Shown here: in pieces, positions 7,197-18,865 of the stretch
Layout: each line of letters opens with the position of its first letter
Position numbering within the stretch: position 1 is the stretch's first letter
Source: Lachnospiraceae bacterium
GTDB taxonomy: Bacteria > Bacillota > Clostridia > Lachnospirales > Lachnospiraceae
Length of the DNA stretch: 64,000 nucleotides
Reading direction: 5' to 3'
NCBI GenBank assembly: GCA_017934175.1
Contig: JAGBKB010000083.1
Span: 1-64,000 of the forward strand
Notes under the pieces: model-generated
The model's input: only the letters and a program-made list of their open reading frames with translations
What the model was told of the DNA's origin: nothing
The model's database searches: none
Translations under genes and position numbers: made by a program

Positions 7197-8732
7197 CTAA
7201 CTTGATTTTTTTGTCCATAAAACATTGCTACAATTTAATTCAGCATAAGTATTTGCAGTTGTAGAATATACTCTTGCATATATGATGTCGTCTTCATTCC
7301 AGTGTTCAAGTGCACTTTCTTCTAATGTCACTTTAAAATTATTAACTCCATTACTAACTTCAATAATAGGTAAATCATAATATGGACCACCTGAAATTAT
7401 GTCGCTTGTATTTCTATTGCCAAATGGCTGATTAAATAATAATATGTAATATGGAGCATTGGAAACTATCGCATTAGTAGAATTATCTTTAACAGTTATT
7501 GTAAGATCCATTTGTAGTTTTTTTACATCTTTTACAAATTTTGTAAGCGGTGCTCCATCTGTTGGATATATAGGACGATTTAAAACTTTTGAAGCATCAT
7601 AATTTATAAGATCTCCAGATTGAATACTTCGAAATGTTGGACGTCGATATTTAATAACTGGTGTATTTGTATCACATCTCACAAACATACTAGTAGTATA
7701 ATATCCATCATATTTTACTTCATAACTATTGGGATACCAATTGTAAACCCTTTGATTTCGATATTGTCCCATATTGTCTGGAACGTTTCCATTTTTATAA
7801 GTTATCCACCAATCATGAGCACCCTTTGAAAGAGCACCATTAGGTGCGTACATTTGCCACTCATAAACAGTGGAACCAAAATTTGATAAATCAGAATCTT
7901 TGAATGTGTTTAATGTTGTGTTATTTACATTAGTAACATTTGTATAATAACTATAAGGCTCATATGTGTCTAGAGTATTTGGTGTTGCATTCCAAACATT
8001 GAAGCGGAGGCCTGCATTATCTAGTGATTTACCGCAAGTTTCATAAGTGACACTCCAAGGCAATACATTTGAACTTGCCATATCGGACACATCTAAGTCA
8101 TAATTTCTAAAGTCAACTCTGTCCGGTAGCACGACATCAGACGCAATCATAAATCCAACAGCATAGCCACCAAGATATTGCAACAGTGATTGCGAGTTCA
8201 ATAAATCAAGTGCCGGATAAGAGTAAGCTCCAATATCTAGCCATTTCACCTGGTAAAAATAATTAATGGCATCCCCTGACCACTGAAATACTCCTGATCT
8301 GTCATGCCACCCATCCCCACTAAATAAATATGATCCGAAAATTCTATAACTAGATTGGATAGATCCATTTATCGAAGCATGAAATGATCCAAATATCCGT
8401 TCTTGGGTGCCTCTTCGTATGTTATTTATCGTTGATGTACTCATGGTCTTACTTATACTATAAAACCTTGGATGCTCTATTGTCGCCAAATAGTTTTCAC
8501 CAGTTATAACTTGCTCTACAGTAAGACCTGCCAAATATTGTGCAATTGCATTATCAATTTTATTGTCTATAGATGTATTGTAAGCATTTAGCTGAGACTG
8601 AAAGTCATTTTTAAGTGAGTCAAATTCAGCTTTTGTTATAAATGCCGACCCATCATTATCGCTTACCACAGCAGCGAAACTATTTATACTAAATAAAAAT
8701 GCAAAAATAAGGCAGAGTGCCTTCCTACACAT
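7197..8732 (-). CDS. Secreted 'SDNDGSAF' family protein B, 511 aa
   Basis: Paralogue of the next gene. The open frame begins at 8753, but AAGGAG stands about 9 nt before the ATG at 8732, which also gives a clean signal peptide (MCRKALCLIFAFLFS, cleavage near SFA-AVV). The mature protein starts with AVVSDNDGSAFITKAEF and a helix ending DNAIAQYLAGL. The body is Tyr/Asn/Trp-rich, and the tail carries ALEHWNEDDIIYARVYS, matching LEDWGKEDDIYMRV of protein A. The upstream region has a ten-G tract and 11-bp inverted repeats, so expression may be unusual. The function is unknown. Confidence 0.75.
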   Translation of the reverse strand: MCRKALCLIFAFLFSINSFAAVVSDNDGSAFITKAEFDSLKNDFQSQLNAYNTSIDNKIDNAIAQYLAGLTVEQVITGENYLATIEHPRFYSISKTMSTSTINNIRRGTQERIFGSFHASINGSIQSSYRIFGSYLFSGDGWHDRSGVFQWSGDAINYFYQVKWLDIGAYSYPALDLLNSQSLLQYLGGYAVGFMIASDVVLPDRVDFRNYDLDVSDMASSNVLPWSVTYETCGKSLDNAGLRFNVWNATPNTLDTYEPYSYYTNVTNVNNTTLNTFKDSDLSNFGSTVYEWQMYAPNGALSKGAHDWWITYKNGNVPDNMGQYRNQRVYNWYPNSYEVKYDGYYTTSMFVRCDTNTPVIKYRRPTFRSIQSGDLINYDASKVLNRPIYPTDGAPLTKFVKDVKKLQMDLTITVKDNSTNAIVSNAPYYILLFNQPFGNRNTSDIISGGPYYDLPIIEVSNGVNNFKVTLEESALEHWNEDDIIYARVYSTTANTYAELNCSNVLWTKKSS

Positions 8733-8767
8733 TTTTAATCTGCTCCTTGTCATTTAAGTAACTTACG

Positions 8768-8851
8768 ACCCTCTATAGGTTAGGGGGTATCCCCAGGGGG
8801 GGGGGACTAAATGACAAATTATGGAAATTGTAGAGGGTGACTATAGAGGGT
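8768..8851. repeat. GC-rich inverted and direct repeats upstream of protein B
   Basis: ACCCTCTATAG (8768-8778) and its exact complement CTATAGAGGGT (8841-8851) form an 11-bp inverted repeat 62 bp apart. TAGAGGGTG also occurs twice in direct orientation (8831-8839, 8844-8852). Inside lie GGGG-TAT-CCCC (about 8784-8794) and the G10 tract. Such GC-rich structure is striking in this AT-rich region between two divergent genes. Confidence 0.8.
8796..8805. repeat. Homopolymeric G10 tract
   Basis: Ten consecutive G residues stand 64-73 bp upstream of the protein B start, outside any coding frame (an in-frame TAA precedes the longer ORF start). Long G tracts in promoters can change length by slippage and so switch expression. 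This is possible here but unproven, and the tract is also a place where an assembly error could occur. Confidence 0.85.
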
Positions 8852-8898
8852 GTTTGAATGGTATGTTACAATAGACTTCAAAAAGTAAACACATTGAA

Positions 8899-8927
8899 TT
8901 GACATTATATACCATATAATATATAAT
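8899..8927 (+). promoter_or_regulatory. Consensus promoter of the symporter gene
   Basis: TTGACA (8899-8904), 17 bp, TATAAT (8922-8927). The predicted start near 8934 leaves a leader of about 65 nt before the ATG at 8999, which has AAAGGAG upstream. Confidence 0.85.
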
Positions 8928-8998
8928 GTTAAAAATCGTGATATAATTTTTAAATAGTATTAACTAATTTGTTTAAGACATAGAAAAGGAGTAATGGT

Positions 8999-10654
8999 AT
9001 GTTCGCAACAGCAAAATTTCCACTTAATTATGATGGCTTTAGAAATATAACAGAATATGTGAGTCAAATCTTGGATAAACACGGAATCTCACAAAAAGAG
9101 AAAATGAAAGCAATCTTAATTATAGATGAGGCTACTGATAGTTTAATTAAACACGGAAAAGAAAATACTGAAATTACAGTTAAATTAAAGTCATTTTTAG
9201 GTTCTATACATATTGAACTATTGGCTCATGGCGAAGAATACTCTCTCGCTAATAACATTCCTTCATCTTCTATGTATTTGGATGATGAGTATGATGATGA
9301 TTCATATGATAATATACAAAATATAATTCTCAAATCTCTTCCATATAACATTGTATACAAGCACAAACACGGCAAAAACTCTATCTTTATGACTATTGTA
9401 AAGTCAAAGCACACTTTTTTATATCAAACTCTTGGTGCTATGGCTATCGCATTAATTTTCGGTATCATTTTTGCAAATTTTGTTCCTTCAGAAATTAATT
9501 CCGCATTAAATAATTATATACTTGACCCTATTAAGACTATGTACATGAATGCACTTAAAATGATTGTCGCACCAGTTGTATTTTTATCAATAACATCTTG
9601 CATTGTCCAGTTTTCGGACTTAACATCACTCGGTCGAATCAGCGGAAAAATAATTGCTTTTTATTTATTTACTACTGTGCTATCCATTATGGTAGGCATT
9701 GGCATATTTTTCCTTATGCAACCAGGCGATGCATCACTCACAACAGGTCTCATAGCAGATTCATCTGCTATTACATCAACTACGATGAATGTTTCCATTA
9801 AAGACACCATCATTAACATAGTGCCGACAAATATCATAGAGCCATTTTATAACAGCAATATGCTTCAACTGATTTTCTTTGCATCACTACTTGGAATTGC
9901 TACAAGTTTAATTGGTGACTATTCAGATATGTTTAAAAATTTTTTCCAAGCCTTAAATGAACTTTTTCTAAAAGTGACATCACTAATTATCAATTTTATA
10001 CCTATGGCAGTTTTTTGTTCTATTATGTCAATGGTAATTACTATAGGAATTAAGACATTGCTTTCTGTATTAGTAATGTTTGCAACTGTGCTGGTTGGTT
10101 TTATAATTATGACAATAATATACTACATACTTATACTACTATTAGGAAGACTTAGTCCTATCCCTTTTGCAAAAAAATATGCACCAGCCATGCTACAAGT
10201 ATTTTCACTATCATCTTCTAATGCTGCAATTCCGATAAATATGGAAGTTTGTGACAAGATGCTTGGTATAAAAAGAAAAATATATTCTCTTGCCATCCCT
10301 ATGGGTGCAACGATAAATATGTCAGGAACTTGTATACACTTAGCAGTATTTGCTTTAGCATTAGCAAAAGCCTATGGAGTTCAAATTAATGGTAGTATTA
10401 TGATATCTCTAATTATATCTATCGTTGTGCTCTCTATGGGTGCTCCAGGAATACCAGGTTCAGGTCTCATCTGTCTATCAGTTATTATTACACAAATTGG
10501 AGTTCCTATAGGAGCGATTGGCATTGTCATGGGCATTGACCCTCTTTGCAGTATGTTTAGAACTATGATTAACTGTCTCGGAGATGTTGCTGTATCAACA
10601 ATTGTTGCTAAAAATGAAAATGAAATTGATTTAAATGTTTATAAATCACTTTAA
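8999..10654 (+). CDS. Na+/H+-coupled dicarboxylate symporter with N-terminal ATPase-like domain
   Basis: Residues about 1-140 look like an RsbW/HATPase-type fold (KMKAILIIDEATDSLIKHG, an N-box-like helix), and residues about 145-545 are a DAACS (SDF) transporter. Transporter motifs are visible: SSSNAAIP in hairpin 1, TINMSGT where the family has NMDGT, GAPGIPGSG in hairpin 2, and SMFRTMINCLGD in the last helix. The substrate Arg is kept. The neighbouring Asp that binds an amino group in aspartate carriers appears as Ser, as I recall for C4-dicarboxylate carriers such as DctA, so a non-amino dicarboxylate is a plausible substrate. The fusion suggests cytoplasmic regulation. It is a single-gene unit with its own promoter and terminator. 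Confidence 0.85.
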   Translation: MFATAKFPLNYDGFRNITEYVSQILDKHGISQKEKMKAILIIDEATDSLIKHGKENTEITVKLKSFLGSIHIELLAHGEEYSLANNIPSSSMYLDDEYDDDSYDNIQNIILKSLPYNIVYKHKHGKNSIFMTIVKSKHTFLYQTLGAMAIALIFGIIFANFVPSEINSALNNYILDPIKTMYMNALKMIVAPVVFLSITSCIVQFSDLTSLGRISGKIIAFYLFTTVLSIMVGIGIFFLMQPGDASLTTGLIADSSAITSTTMNVSIKDTIINIVPTNIIEPFYNSNMLQLIFFASLLGIATSLIGDYSDMFKNFFQALNELFLKVTSLIINFIPMAVFCSIMSMVITIGIKTLLSVLVMFATVLVGFIIMTIIYYILILLLGRLSPIPFAKKYAPAMLQVFSLSSSNAAIPINMEVCDKMLGIKRKIYSLAIPMGATINMSGTCIHLAVFALALAKAYGVQINGSIMISLIISIVVLSMGAPGIPGSGLICLSVIITQIGVPIGAIGIVMGIDPLCSMFRTMINCLGDVAVSTIVAKNENEIDLNVYKSL

Positions 10655-10682
10655 TCTACTATTTATAACTATTCAAAATAAA

Positions 10683-10710
10683 AAATAATGGGCATCTCCG
10701 CCCATTATTT
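10683..10710. terminator. Bidirectional intrinsic terminator
   Basis: An 11-bp perfect stem, AAATAATGGGC / GCCCATTATTT with a 6-nt loop, has A-rich sequence on the left and T-rich on the right. It can end both the rightward symporter gene and the leftward gdhA gene. Confidence 0.9.
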
Positions 10711-10733
10711 TTATATTTCTAAAACTTTATTTA

Positions 10734-13146
<2,413 letters not shown>

Positions 13147-13173
13147 ATAATTTATAATTATAACAAAATTGTA

Positions 13174-14082
13174 TTATATAGTAAATATAATAACTCTGTC
13201 ATTTCCTCCTAAATCTTTAACTGTTTCTATATGGGTATAACCTTTATTCTCAAATATTTTCTTTACATCATTTGCTTGGTCAAATCCAATCTCAAGATAG
13301 ATTTTACCATTCTCATTTAGATAGTTTTTTGCTTCATTTGCTATTTCCTTATAATATTTTAATCCATCCTTATCGCCATCAAGTGCAATCCGTGGCTCAT
13401 AGTTTTTCACTTCTTCTTGTAAATGTTTTATTTCGCCTGACTTAATATACGGAGGATTTATTGTGATTATGTCAAATGCAGAAATACCAAGTTTATCATT
13501 TAATTTATCAAGATTTTTAAACATATCACTTTTTAAGAAATATATATGTTTATTCATCTCATCCATCACATCATTGTCAACTATAAGTTCATCGGCATTT
13601 TTAGCAGCAATCTCAAGTGCCCCATCAGATATATCAGTTCCGACAACTAACTTATAATCTCCAAGTGCTGCAAGTGATACCGCTATACATCCTGAGCCAG
13701 TACACATATCAAGTATAGAAATATTCTTATCTTGATTATCTTGCATAACCTTTTCAACTAAAGTTTCTGTGTCAGCCCTTGGTATAAGCACATCCCTATC
13801 AACATTAAATCTAAGCCCTAAAAAATATGTCTCTCCAAGTAAATATTGTAAAGGATAATGGCTTGCTCTTGCATTTATTAACTCATCAAACTCTGATATA
13901 AGATTACTTATACTTGTTTTATCATACTTCTTTTCTAAATCATCATCACATTCAAAAAGAAATCTTGCCATATCCATATCAAGGAGATTTAGCAAAATTT
14001 CTGTAGCATCATACTCTGCATTTTCAATTTTACTTTTTGAAAGTAATTGTTTACCTTCTTCTAATATATCTCTTAATCTCAT
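13174..14082 (-). CDS. prmC: Release-factor glutamine N5-methyltransferase
   Basis: Methylates the Gln of the GGQ motif in RF1 and RF2 using SAM. The N-terminal helical domain (about 1-85) precedes the methyltransferase domain with DMCTGSGCIAVSLA as SAM motif I and INPPYI as the substrate-binding NPPY. 302 aa. It sits directly upstream of prfA, its substrate gene, and 2 bp after a HAD phosphatase gene. Confidence 0.95.
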   Translation of the reverse strand: MRLRDILEEGKQLLSKSKIENAEYDATEILLNLLDMDMARFLFECDDDLEKKYDKTSISNLISEFDELINARASHYPLQYLLGETYFLGLRFNVDRDVLIPRADTETLVEKVMQDNQDKNISILDMCTGSGCIAVSLAALGDYKLVVGTDISDGALEIAAKNADELIVDNDVMDEMNKHIYFLKSDMFKNLDKLNDKLGISAFDIITINPPYIKSGEIKHLQEEVKNYEPRIALDGDKDGLKYYKEIANEAKNYLNENGKIYLEIGFDQANDVKKIFENKGYTHIETVKDLGGNDRVIIFTI

Positions 14083-14083
14083 A

Positions 14084-14647
14084 CTAATCCCATTTTGTTA
14101 TTATGCCACCAGGTTTTACTATAAATGCAGTTTTGGCTTTTTTTGCAAGTGGAGTATCTGATTTTGAATCAGAATAAAACTCATTTATTGTAGCATTTGG
14201 ATACTCTTTAAAAAATCTGCTTACTTTTTCTTCTCCATAGCAATTAAGTCCAATATAATCACCATTTGTTTTATTAACTTCTGAACAAATAAGATTTACT
14301 CCTAATTCATCACAAATATATTGTAATATAAATCTTGGGCTTGCACTAACTATAACATCTGTTTTATTTTTTTTCTCATAATACCAATCGTATATATTCT
14401 TTTTATTTTTGCTCCAAAACTCAACAACTATCCTATCTATCTCACCCATTTTAAAACTATTTAAAAATCTATAAAGTGTCTCTTTCATTTTTGTTTTTGA
14501 AATAGTACCAAATACATATTTTAAAGTAGCAATAAAAAAAGTAGGCATATATTCTATTACTTTAGGATAATGTATGAGCATATATAATACAAAATCTCTT
14601 GTACTATCTCCATTATATATTGTTCCGTCAAAATCATATACATTCAT
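14084..14647 (-). CDS. HAD-IB family phosphatase (SerB-like)
   Basis: Short HAD hydrolase, 187 aa, beginning MNVYDFDGTIYNGD, which carries the DxDGT nucleophile motif. VIVSASP gives the motif II Ser, and FYSDSKSDTPLA gives the acidic motif IV. The cap is helical. The family includes phosphoserine phosphatases and lipid phosphate phosphatases; the substrate cannot be told. It lies inside the DUF1385-prmC-prfA operon, probably a passenger. Confidence 0.8.
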   Translation of the reverse strand: MNVYDFDGTIYNGDSTRDFVLYMLIHYPKVIEYMPTFFIATLKYVFGTISKTKMKETLYRFLNSFKMGEIDRIVVEFWSKNKKNIYDWYYEKKNKTDVIVSASPRFILQYICDELGVNLICSEVNKTNGDYIGLNCYGEEKVSRFFKEYPNATINEFYSDSKSDTPLAKKAKTAFIVKPGGIITKWD

Positions 14648-14707
14648 AAATATTTAATTGCACTAAACTCTTATCTCCTATGACTTTTTTATTACAATGT
14701 CATTTAA

Positions 14708-15661
14708 CTATGTGAAATGCTGTTTTTTAAACTCTCTCCAATCAAATACTTCTTCTACCGCTCTTATAGCAACTTCCACTTCTTTTTCATCAGGTTCTTT
14801 TGTTGTAAGACCTTGCATCCACATACCTGGTCTCGAAATTATATCCATAAACTTATTATCAAATTGTCCTGCTATTCTAAGAACCTCATATGATATACCT
14901 GCAACAACTGGTATAAGAATAATACGTGATAAAAACTTGTAAAGAAGTGTTGGTGGATTAATAAACATAAATAAAAATATAGATATAACCATTACATACA
15001 CTAAAAATGATGTCCCACATCTTTTATGTTCTTTACTTGCCTTCATAACATTTTCAACTGTTAAATCCCAACCATTCTCTATACAATTTATACACTTATG
15101 TTCTGAACCATGATATTCAAATGTTCTTTTTATCTCATCCATTCTTGATATAAGTTTTATATAGATAACAAAGATAAGTATTCTAACTATTCCTTCTAAA
15201 AATGCAACCCAAAAATTATTATCTACTTTTGTTACAGTCTTAAATAGTGAGCCAATGGCCGCTGGCACAACTGAAAATACGATTATTGCAACTGCAACAG
15301 ATATTACAGTTATAATGCTCATAATTATACCAAGTGTCTTTTCATTGATATGTTCATTTAACCATTTATCAATTTTACTTTCACTCTCTTGCTCTTCCTC
15401 ATCAAAAAATGATGCAGAATATTCTAATGTTTTTGAGCCAAGTATTAGTGAATCAACCATAGCAAATATTCCTCTGATAAATGGTAGTCCAAGTAACTTA
15501 ATTTTTTTTGCAAGCATAACATACTTGTCTTTCTTAACGACAATTTCACCATTTGATTTTCTTACTGCTACAGAATACTCATCCATATTTTTCATCATGA
15601 TGCCTTCTATAACAGCCTGACCACCTATGCCACTAAAACATTTTTTATTCTTTTTATTCAT
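14708..15661 (-). CDS. DUF1385 (YqhQ-like) membrane protein
   Basis: Starts near GGQAVIEGIMMKN, the signature of DUF1385, and has several hydrophobic helices (about 100-155, 215-250). EYHGSEHKCINCIENG and HKRCGTSF are conserved family motifs with Cys and His that may bind metal. 317 aa is typical. The function is unknown; this family commonly sits between rpmE and prmC/prfA in Firmicutes, as here. Confidence 0.9.
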   Translation of the reverse strand: MNKKNKKCFSGIGGQAVIEGIMMKNMDEYSVAVRKSNGEIVVKKDKYVMLAKKIKLLGLPFIRGIFAMVDSLILGSKTLEYSASFFDEEEQESESKIDKWLNEHINEKTLGIIMSIITVISVAVAIIVFSVVPAAIGSLFKTVTKVDNNFWVAFLEGIVRILIFVIYIKLISRMDEIKRTFEYHGSEHKCINCIENGWDLTVENVMKASKEHKRCGTSFLVYVMVISIFLFMFINPPTLLYKFLSRIILIPVVAGISYEVLRIAGQFDNKFMDIISRPGMWMQGLTTKEPDEKEVEVAIRAVEEVFDWREFKKQHFT

Positions 15662-15704
15662 AATATTCTTTATGCTACTTTATACTTTTTTATTTTATCT
15701 TAAT

Positions 15705-15733
15705 AAAAAATTAAGGGCGAGTATCCCGCCCTT
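15705..15733 (-). terminator. Intrinsic terminator after rpmE
   Basis: AAGGGCG / CGCCCTT stem (15713-15719, 15727-15733) followed on the minus strand by AATTTTTT. It lies 4 bp beyond the rpmE stop. Confidence 0.9.
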
Positions 15734-15737
15734 ATAA

Positions 15738-15944
15738 TTAACCATTAAGTCCAAACTTTTTATTAAATTTCTCTATTCTACCACGAGCCGCTGCTGCTTT
15801 CTGTTGTCCAGTGTAGAATGGATGACATTTTGAACAAACTTCTACGTGAATACTTGGCTTTGTACTTCTTGTTGTAAACTCATTTCCACAGTTGCATGTA
15901 ACCTTGCATTCTTGATACTTTGGATGTAAATCTGCCTTTGCCAT
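15738..15944 (-). CDS. rpmE: 50S ribosomal protein L31, zinc-binding type
   Basis: 68 aa, starting [15 protein letters not shown]. Four Cys (CNCG and CSKC) form the zinc site of the C+ form, and HPFYTGQQK is the conserved core. AGAGGT precedes the ATG. It is transcribed alone from its own promoter and ends at a terminator 4 bp downstream. Confidence 0.97.
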   Translation of the reverse strand: MAKADLHPKYQECKVTCNCGNEFTTRSTKPSIHVEVCSKCHPFYTGQQKAAAARGRIEKFNKKFGLNG

Positions 15945-16045
15945 ATTTTACCTCTTAATTAATCATATTTTATGGTTCCCAACCATAACAAAAATGCCAC
16001 AATTTGTAGCCATATAAATATAACACTTTTTATGGCATATGTCAA
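15945..16045 (-). promoter_or_regulatory. rpmE promoter and hairpin leader
   Basis: TTGACA (16040-16045), 17 bp, TATATT (16017-16022) give a start near 16010 and a leader of about 65 nt. The leader contains a perfect 8-bp hairpin (15970-15977 with 15981-15988, CCC loop) just before the ribosome-binding site. L31 genes often carry autoregulatory leaders; whether this is one is an inference. Confidence 0.6.
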
Positions 16046-16077
16046 ATTTTATTTCCCTTGCATTTTACACTTGCATT

Positions 16078-17487
16078 TTACTTATCATTAATATTAGCAA
16101 TTATATCATCCAATTCACTTATATATATGACATTTACATATACACCATTTGCCTTAACTAAACCAGGTGTCACATCTTCTATATTATATCTTTTTGACAG
16201 GAGTTCTTTTACATTATGTTCCCCATATGTAAGTTTATCAAATATTGGCTCAAAATCAAGATTTTCTGGCTCGGTCTTTTTATAATCTTCAACAGTATAT
16301 AATCTACCATCCCAGTCATTACCTTTACATTCGCCTTTTGAGAATATGCTCATATAGCATCCTTTAGAGCCAGATGTAGCACCTACTTTATATGAAAAAT
16401 GTGGAGACATATTTGGGCTATTGTTACTTATTATTTGAGTATTAGGAAGTACATATACCCAAGTGATAGGAGTTCTGCCATACTCCCAATCATATAATTC
16501 TACAGCGCCACCCTTTGATAAAGTAATATTCTTACTTTGATATTTTTCTTTTGACAAATTAGAATATGGGTTGCCACTTACCAATTCATTTGAGTTAACT
16601 TCACTACTCTCGCCTATTACAATTTCACTCTCATTTATATCTAAAGATGTTTGAACTTCAATTTCTGTATTAGACTCACTTTCAACTACATTTTCATCTC
16701 CAATCAGTTCTTTCTTTACTACTAACACCGGTCTCACTCCATCTCCATGTTCAAGTTTAACTGATTGCCCCTCAATATATATATGACCATATTGACCAAC
16801 CCATGCCGCTTTTCTATCAGTTGTTCCATTGTCAGTTAAATAAAAAGAGCCACAATTATAATACTCCGAATTTTTATTCTCCACCACTTCTACCCAACTT
16901 GATTTTGCAAATGTAGTAGCCTCGGCAGACAATTTATAATTTCTTCTATTTACATCTTCTCTGCCAAAATATTTGTGGCAAGAATCAATATTAAGTAATG
17001 AAACTTTATCTTTCCCAAGTAAGCCAAACTCATTCACAGGATTTAAATATGCTATTTCATCTGTTGAAAATGCACTATTTAAAAAATAATTGTTAAGCCA
17101 CATATTGAGTGTTGAACTATTCCATAAAACTTCAATGTCTGTATCATTGTAATTTTTACAATCAATTATATACCTACTTACAAGTAAGTATGATGTATCA
17201 TTTTTATCTACCACAAGCCACTCTATATCACCAGTTCTCCCAATATCAGTGTCATATTTTCCAAACTTTACAATATTATATGATGTTTTTTTATCTTTTT
17301 CATCAACAAATATTTTAATATCAGGATTTAAAGAGCGAGTTGTAGTTTCCAAAACTTTAGTCGATGTTTCCTCAATTTTTTTAGTAGTAGTTTCTGTCTC
17401 TACAATTTTTTCTTCTTTTTTGTTGCAAGAAAATAAGCATATAGCAATAATACTTATTAAACTTACAAAACTTATTATTTTTTTCAT
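16078..17487 (-). CDS. DUF6273-type lipoprotein
   Basis: ATG at 17487 with GGGGGA upstream; the frame also opens at 17502. The lipoprotein signal peptide ends IAICLFSC. A Thr/Glu-rich linker follows, then a DUF6273-like domain: IEWLVVDKNDTSYLLVSR, WNSSTLNMWLN and the final DGVRPVLVVKK are its hallmarks. The last about 150 residues are a separate strand-rich region. The protein should be anchored outside the membrane. The role is unknown; this domain is common in Clostridia and often linked to surface or sugar-binding proteins. Confidence 0.75.
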   Translation of the reverse strand: MKKIISFVSLISIIAICLFSCNKKEEKIVETETTTKKIEETSTKVLETTTRSLNPDIKIFVDEKDKKTSYNIVKFGKYDTDIGRTGDIEWLVVDKNDTSYLLVSRYIIDCKNYNDTDIEVLWNSSTLNMWLNNYFLNSAFSTDEIAYLNPVNEFGLLGKDKVSLLNIDSCHKYFGREDVNRRNYKLSAEATTFAKSSWVEVVENKNSEYYNCGSFYLTDNGTTDRKAAWVGQYGHIYIEGQSVKLEHGDGVRPVLVVKKELIGDENVVESESNTEIEVQTSLDINESEIVIGESSEVNSNELVSGNPYSNLSKEKYQSKNITLSKGGAVELYDWEYGRTPITWVYVLPNTQIISNNSPNMSPHFSYKVGATSGSKGCYMSIFSKGECKGNDWDGRLYTVEDYKKTEPENLDFEPIFDKLTYGEHNVKELLSKRYNIEDVTPGLVKANGVYVNVIYISELDDIIANINDK

Positions 17488-17530
17488 ATTTCCCCCTATC
17501 ATAAATATTATGGCATTTAGACTATAATAC

Positions 17531-18862
17531 TTATTTTGATTTTTCTATTTTAATAAAAAGTGTTAATAGAGTAATAAAGATTATATACACCCAAGTATCA
17601 GTTAAACTAAAATATGTTTGAAAAAATGAAAATAACATATAATAGCAAAATAACGATAATAGTATTATCAAATAATTATTTTTGATATTTTTATGATTAA
17701 CTAAATTATATGTTATTTCCTCTAATATCTTACCCACATATCCAATTATAAAACTAAATACTGCTACCCCAACTAAACCAAAATCATAATAAGCATCATA
17801 TACCAATGTAAGTGTAGATAACTCTTCTTTTATAATGTAACTTGGTGCATCTAAAACAAATGGAAATAATTTTTTTATAAAAGTTAATGTAAATAGTGGG
17901 TTTAAACTTCTCCTGCCAAATGTCAGCCTAAATACATTATTTATCATATAGTTTAGATTTTCAAAATTATGTGCAATATACATATAAGGTTGTGAAATAA
18001 ATATTGGCAACTTGTAATTTTTCATTTCAAAGATACTATTCAAATAAGTAATATCGTGTGCTCTACTTATAGTAATAATTACATACAATACCATAAATAA
18101 TACAACAGATATACCTATTAAAAGTATCTTTCTTTTATCAGAAAATAATGCTTTTAATCCACTTTGATTATTAATAATTATAATGAAAACAGACAAAACT
18201 ATACATTGTATAAGTCTTGACCTTGATATCAAAAGTATAGACATTATAATTACATATACATATGATAATATTAAAAATATTTTACTAATTTTTCTATTTG
18301 GTTCTATAAAAAAGTTGCATAGTGCAAAACAAGGAATAAAAGCATAAAATGATGTTATATAATGTATCATAAACACATGAAAAGTAGAATAGGCATGTGG
18401 TGTGTCTACAGTAAAAAATGGAATAAACTTTAATATCATAACTTCTATTATAAAAGAAATTAATGTTACTAAAAAAAGTATAATTATAAGGACTTCTTGA
18501 TTTAATAATTTTTTATTTGTTATGGTGATATCATTTTCCAATGTAATGCCTTTTATGTAAAATGTTTTTTTTGATAAAAAATTGCCTATGTAAACTGAAA
18601 AATATGTTATAAATATTGTTATAAACATCATCATACTGTATTCAGCGGATAGACTACTAAGTTTTAAAAGAGAAACTCCAAATCCGCCAATAAAGCCTAT
18701 TGCAAATAAACCTCTTGCATTTACAACTCTATTATTTTTTTTATAATCTGCAGCATATAAAAAAATAGCAAGTGAAATCATTACTACACTTGCTAAATAA
18801 TTATGTTTAAAACAGTATAGAACAACACTTAGTAAATATGAAATTATATATATAAATAACAT
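17531..18862 (-). CDS. O-antigen/oligosaccharide polymerase-like membrane protein
   Basis: 443 aa with about 11 hydrophobic segments. The pattern of a Wzy/oligosaccharide repeat-unit polymerase is visible: a cluster of short N-terminal helices, the motif ISRSRLIQCIVLSV and a large loop before the last helices (FGRRSLNPLFTLTFIKKL). It would join polysaccharide repeat units at the outer face of the membrane. It follows cdaR by 3 bp, in the place where glmM often stands. No glycosyltransferases lie nearby, so its partner pathway is not in the window. Confidence 0.65.
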   Translation of the reverse strand: MLFIYIISYLLSVVLYCFKHNYLASVVMISLAIFLYAADYKKNNRVVNARGLFAIGFIGGFGVSLLKLSSLSAEYSMMMFITIFITYFSVYIGNFLSKKTFYIKGITLENDITITNKKLLNQEVLIIILFLVTLISFIIEVMILKFIPFFTVDTPHAYSTFHVFMIHYITSFYAFIPCFALCNFFIEPNRKISKIFLILSYVYVIIMSILLISRSRLIQCIVLSVFIIIINNQSGLKALFSDKRKILLIGISVVLFMVLYVIITISRAHDITYLNSIFEMKNYKLPIFISQPYMYIAHNFENLNYMINNVFRLTFGRRSLNPLFTLTFIKKLFPFVLDAPSYIIKEELSTLTLVYDAYYDFGLVGVAVFSFIIGYVGKILEEITYNLVNHKNIKNNYLIILLSLFCYYMLFSFFQTYFSLTDTWVYIIFITLLTLFIKIEKSK

Positions 18863-18865
18863 AAA

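Noticed and set aside
15255..15620. Plus-strand open frame of 121 codons opposite DUF1385
   Set aside because: The minus-strand protein is a clear conserved family member; the plus-strand frame is its shadow.
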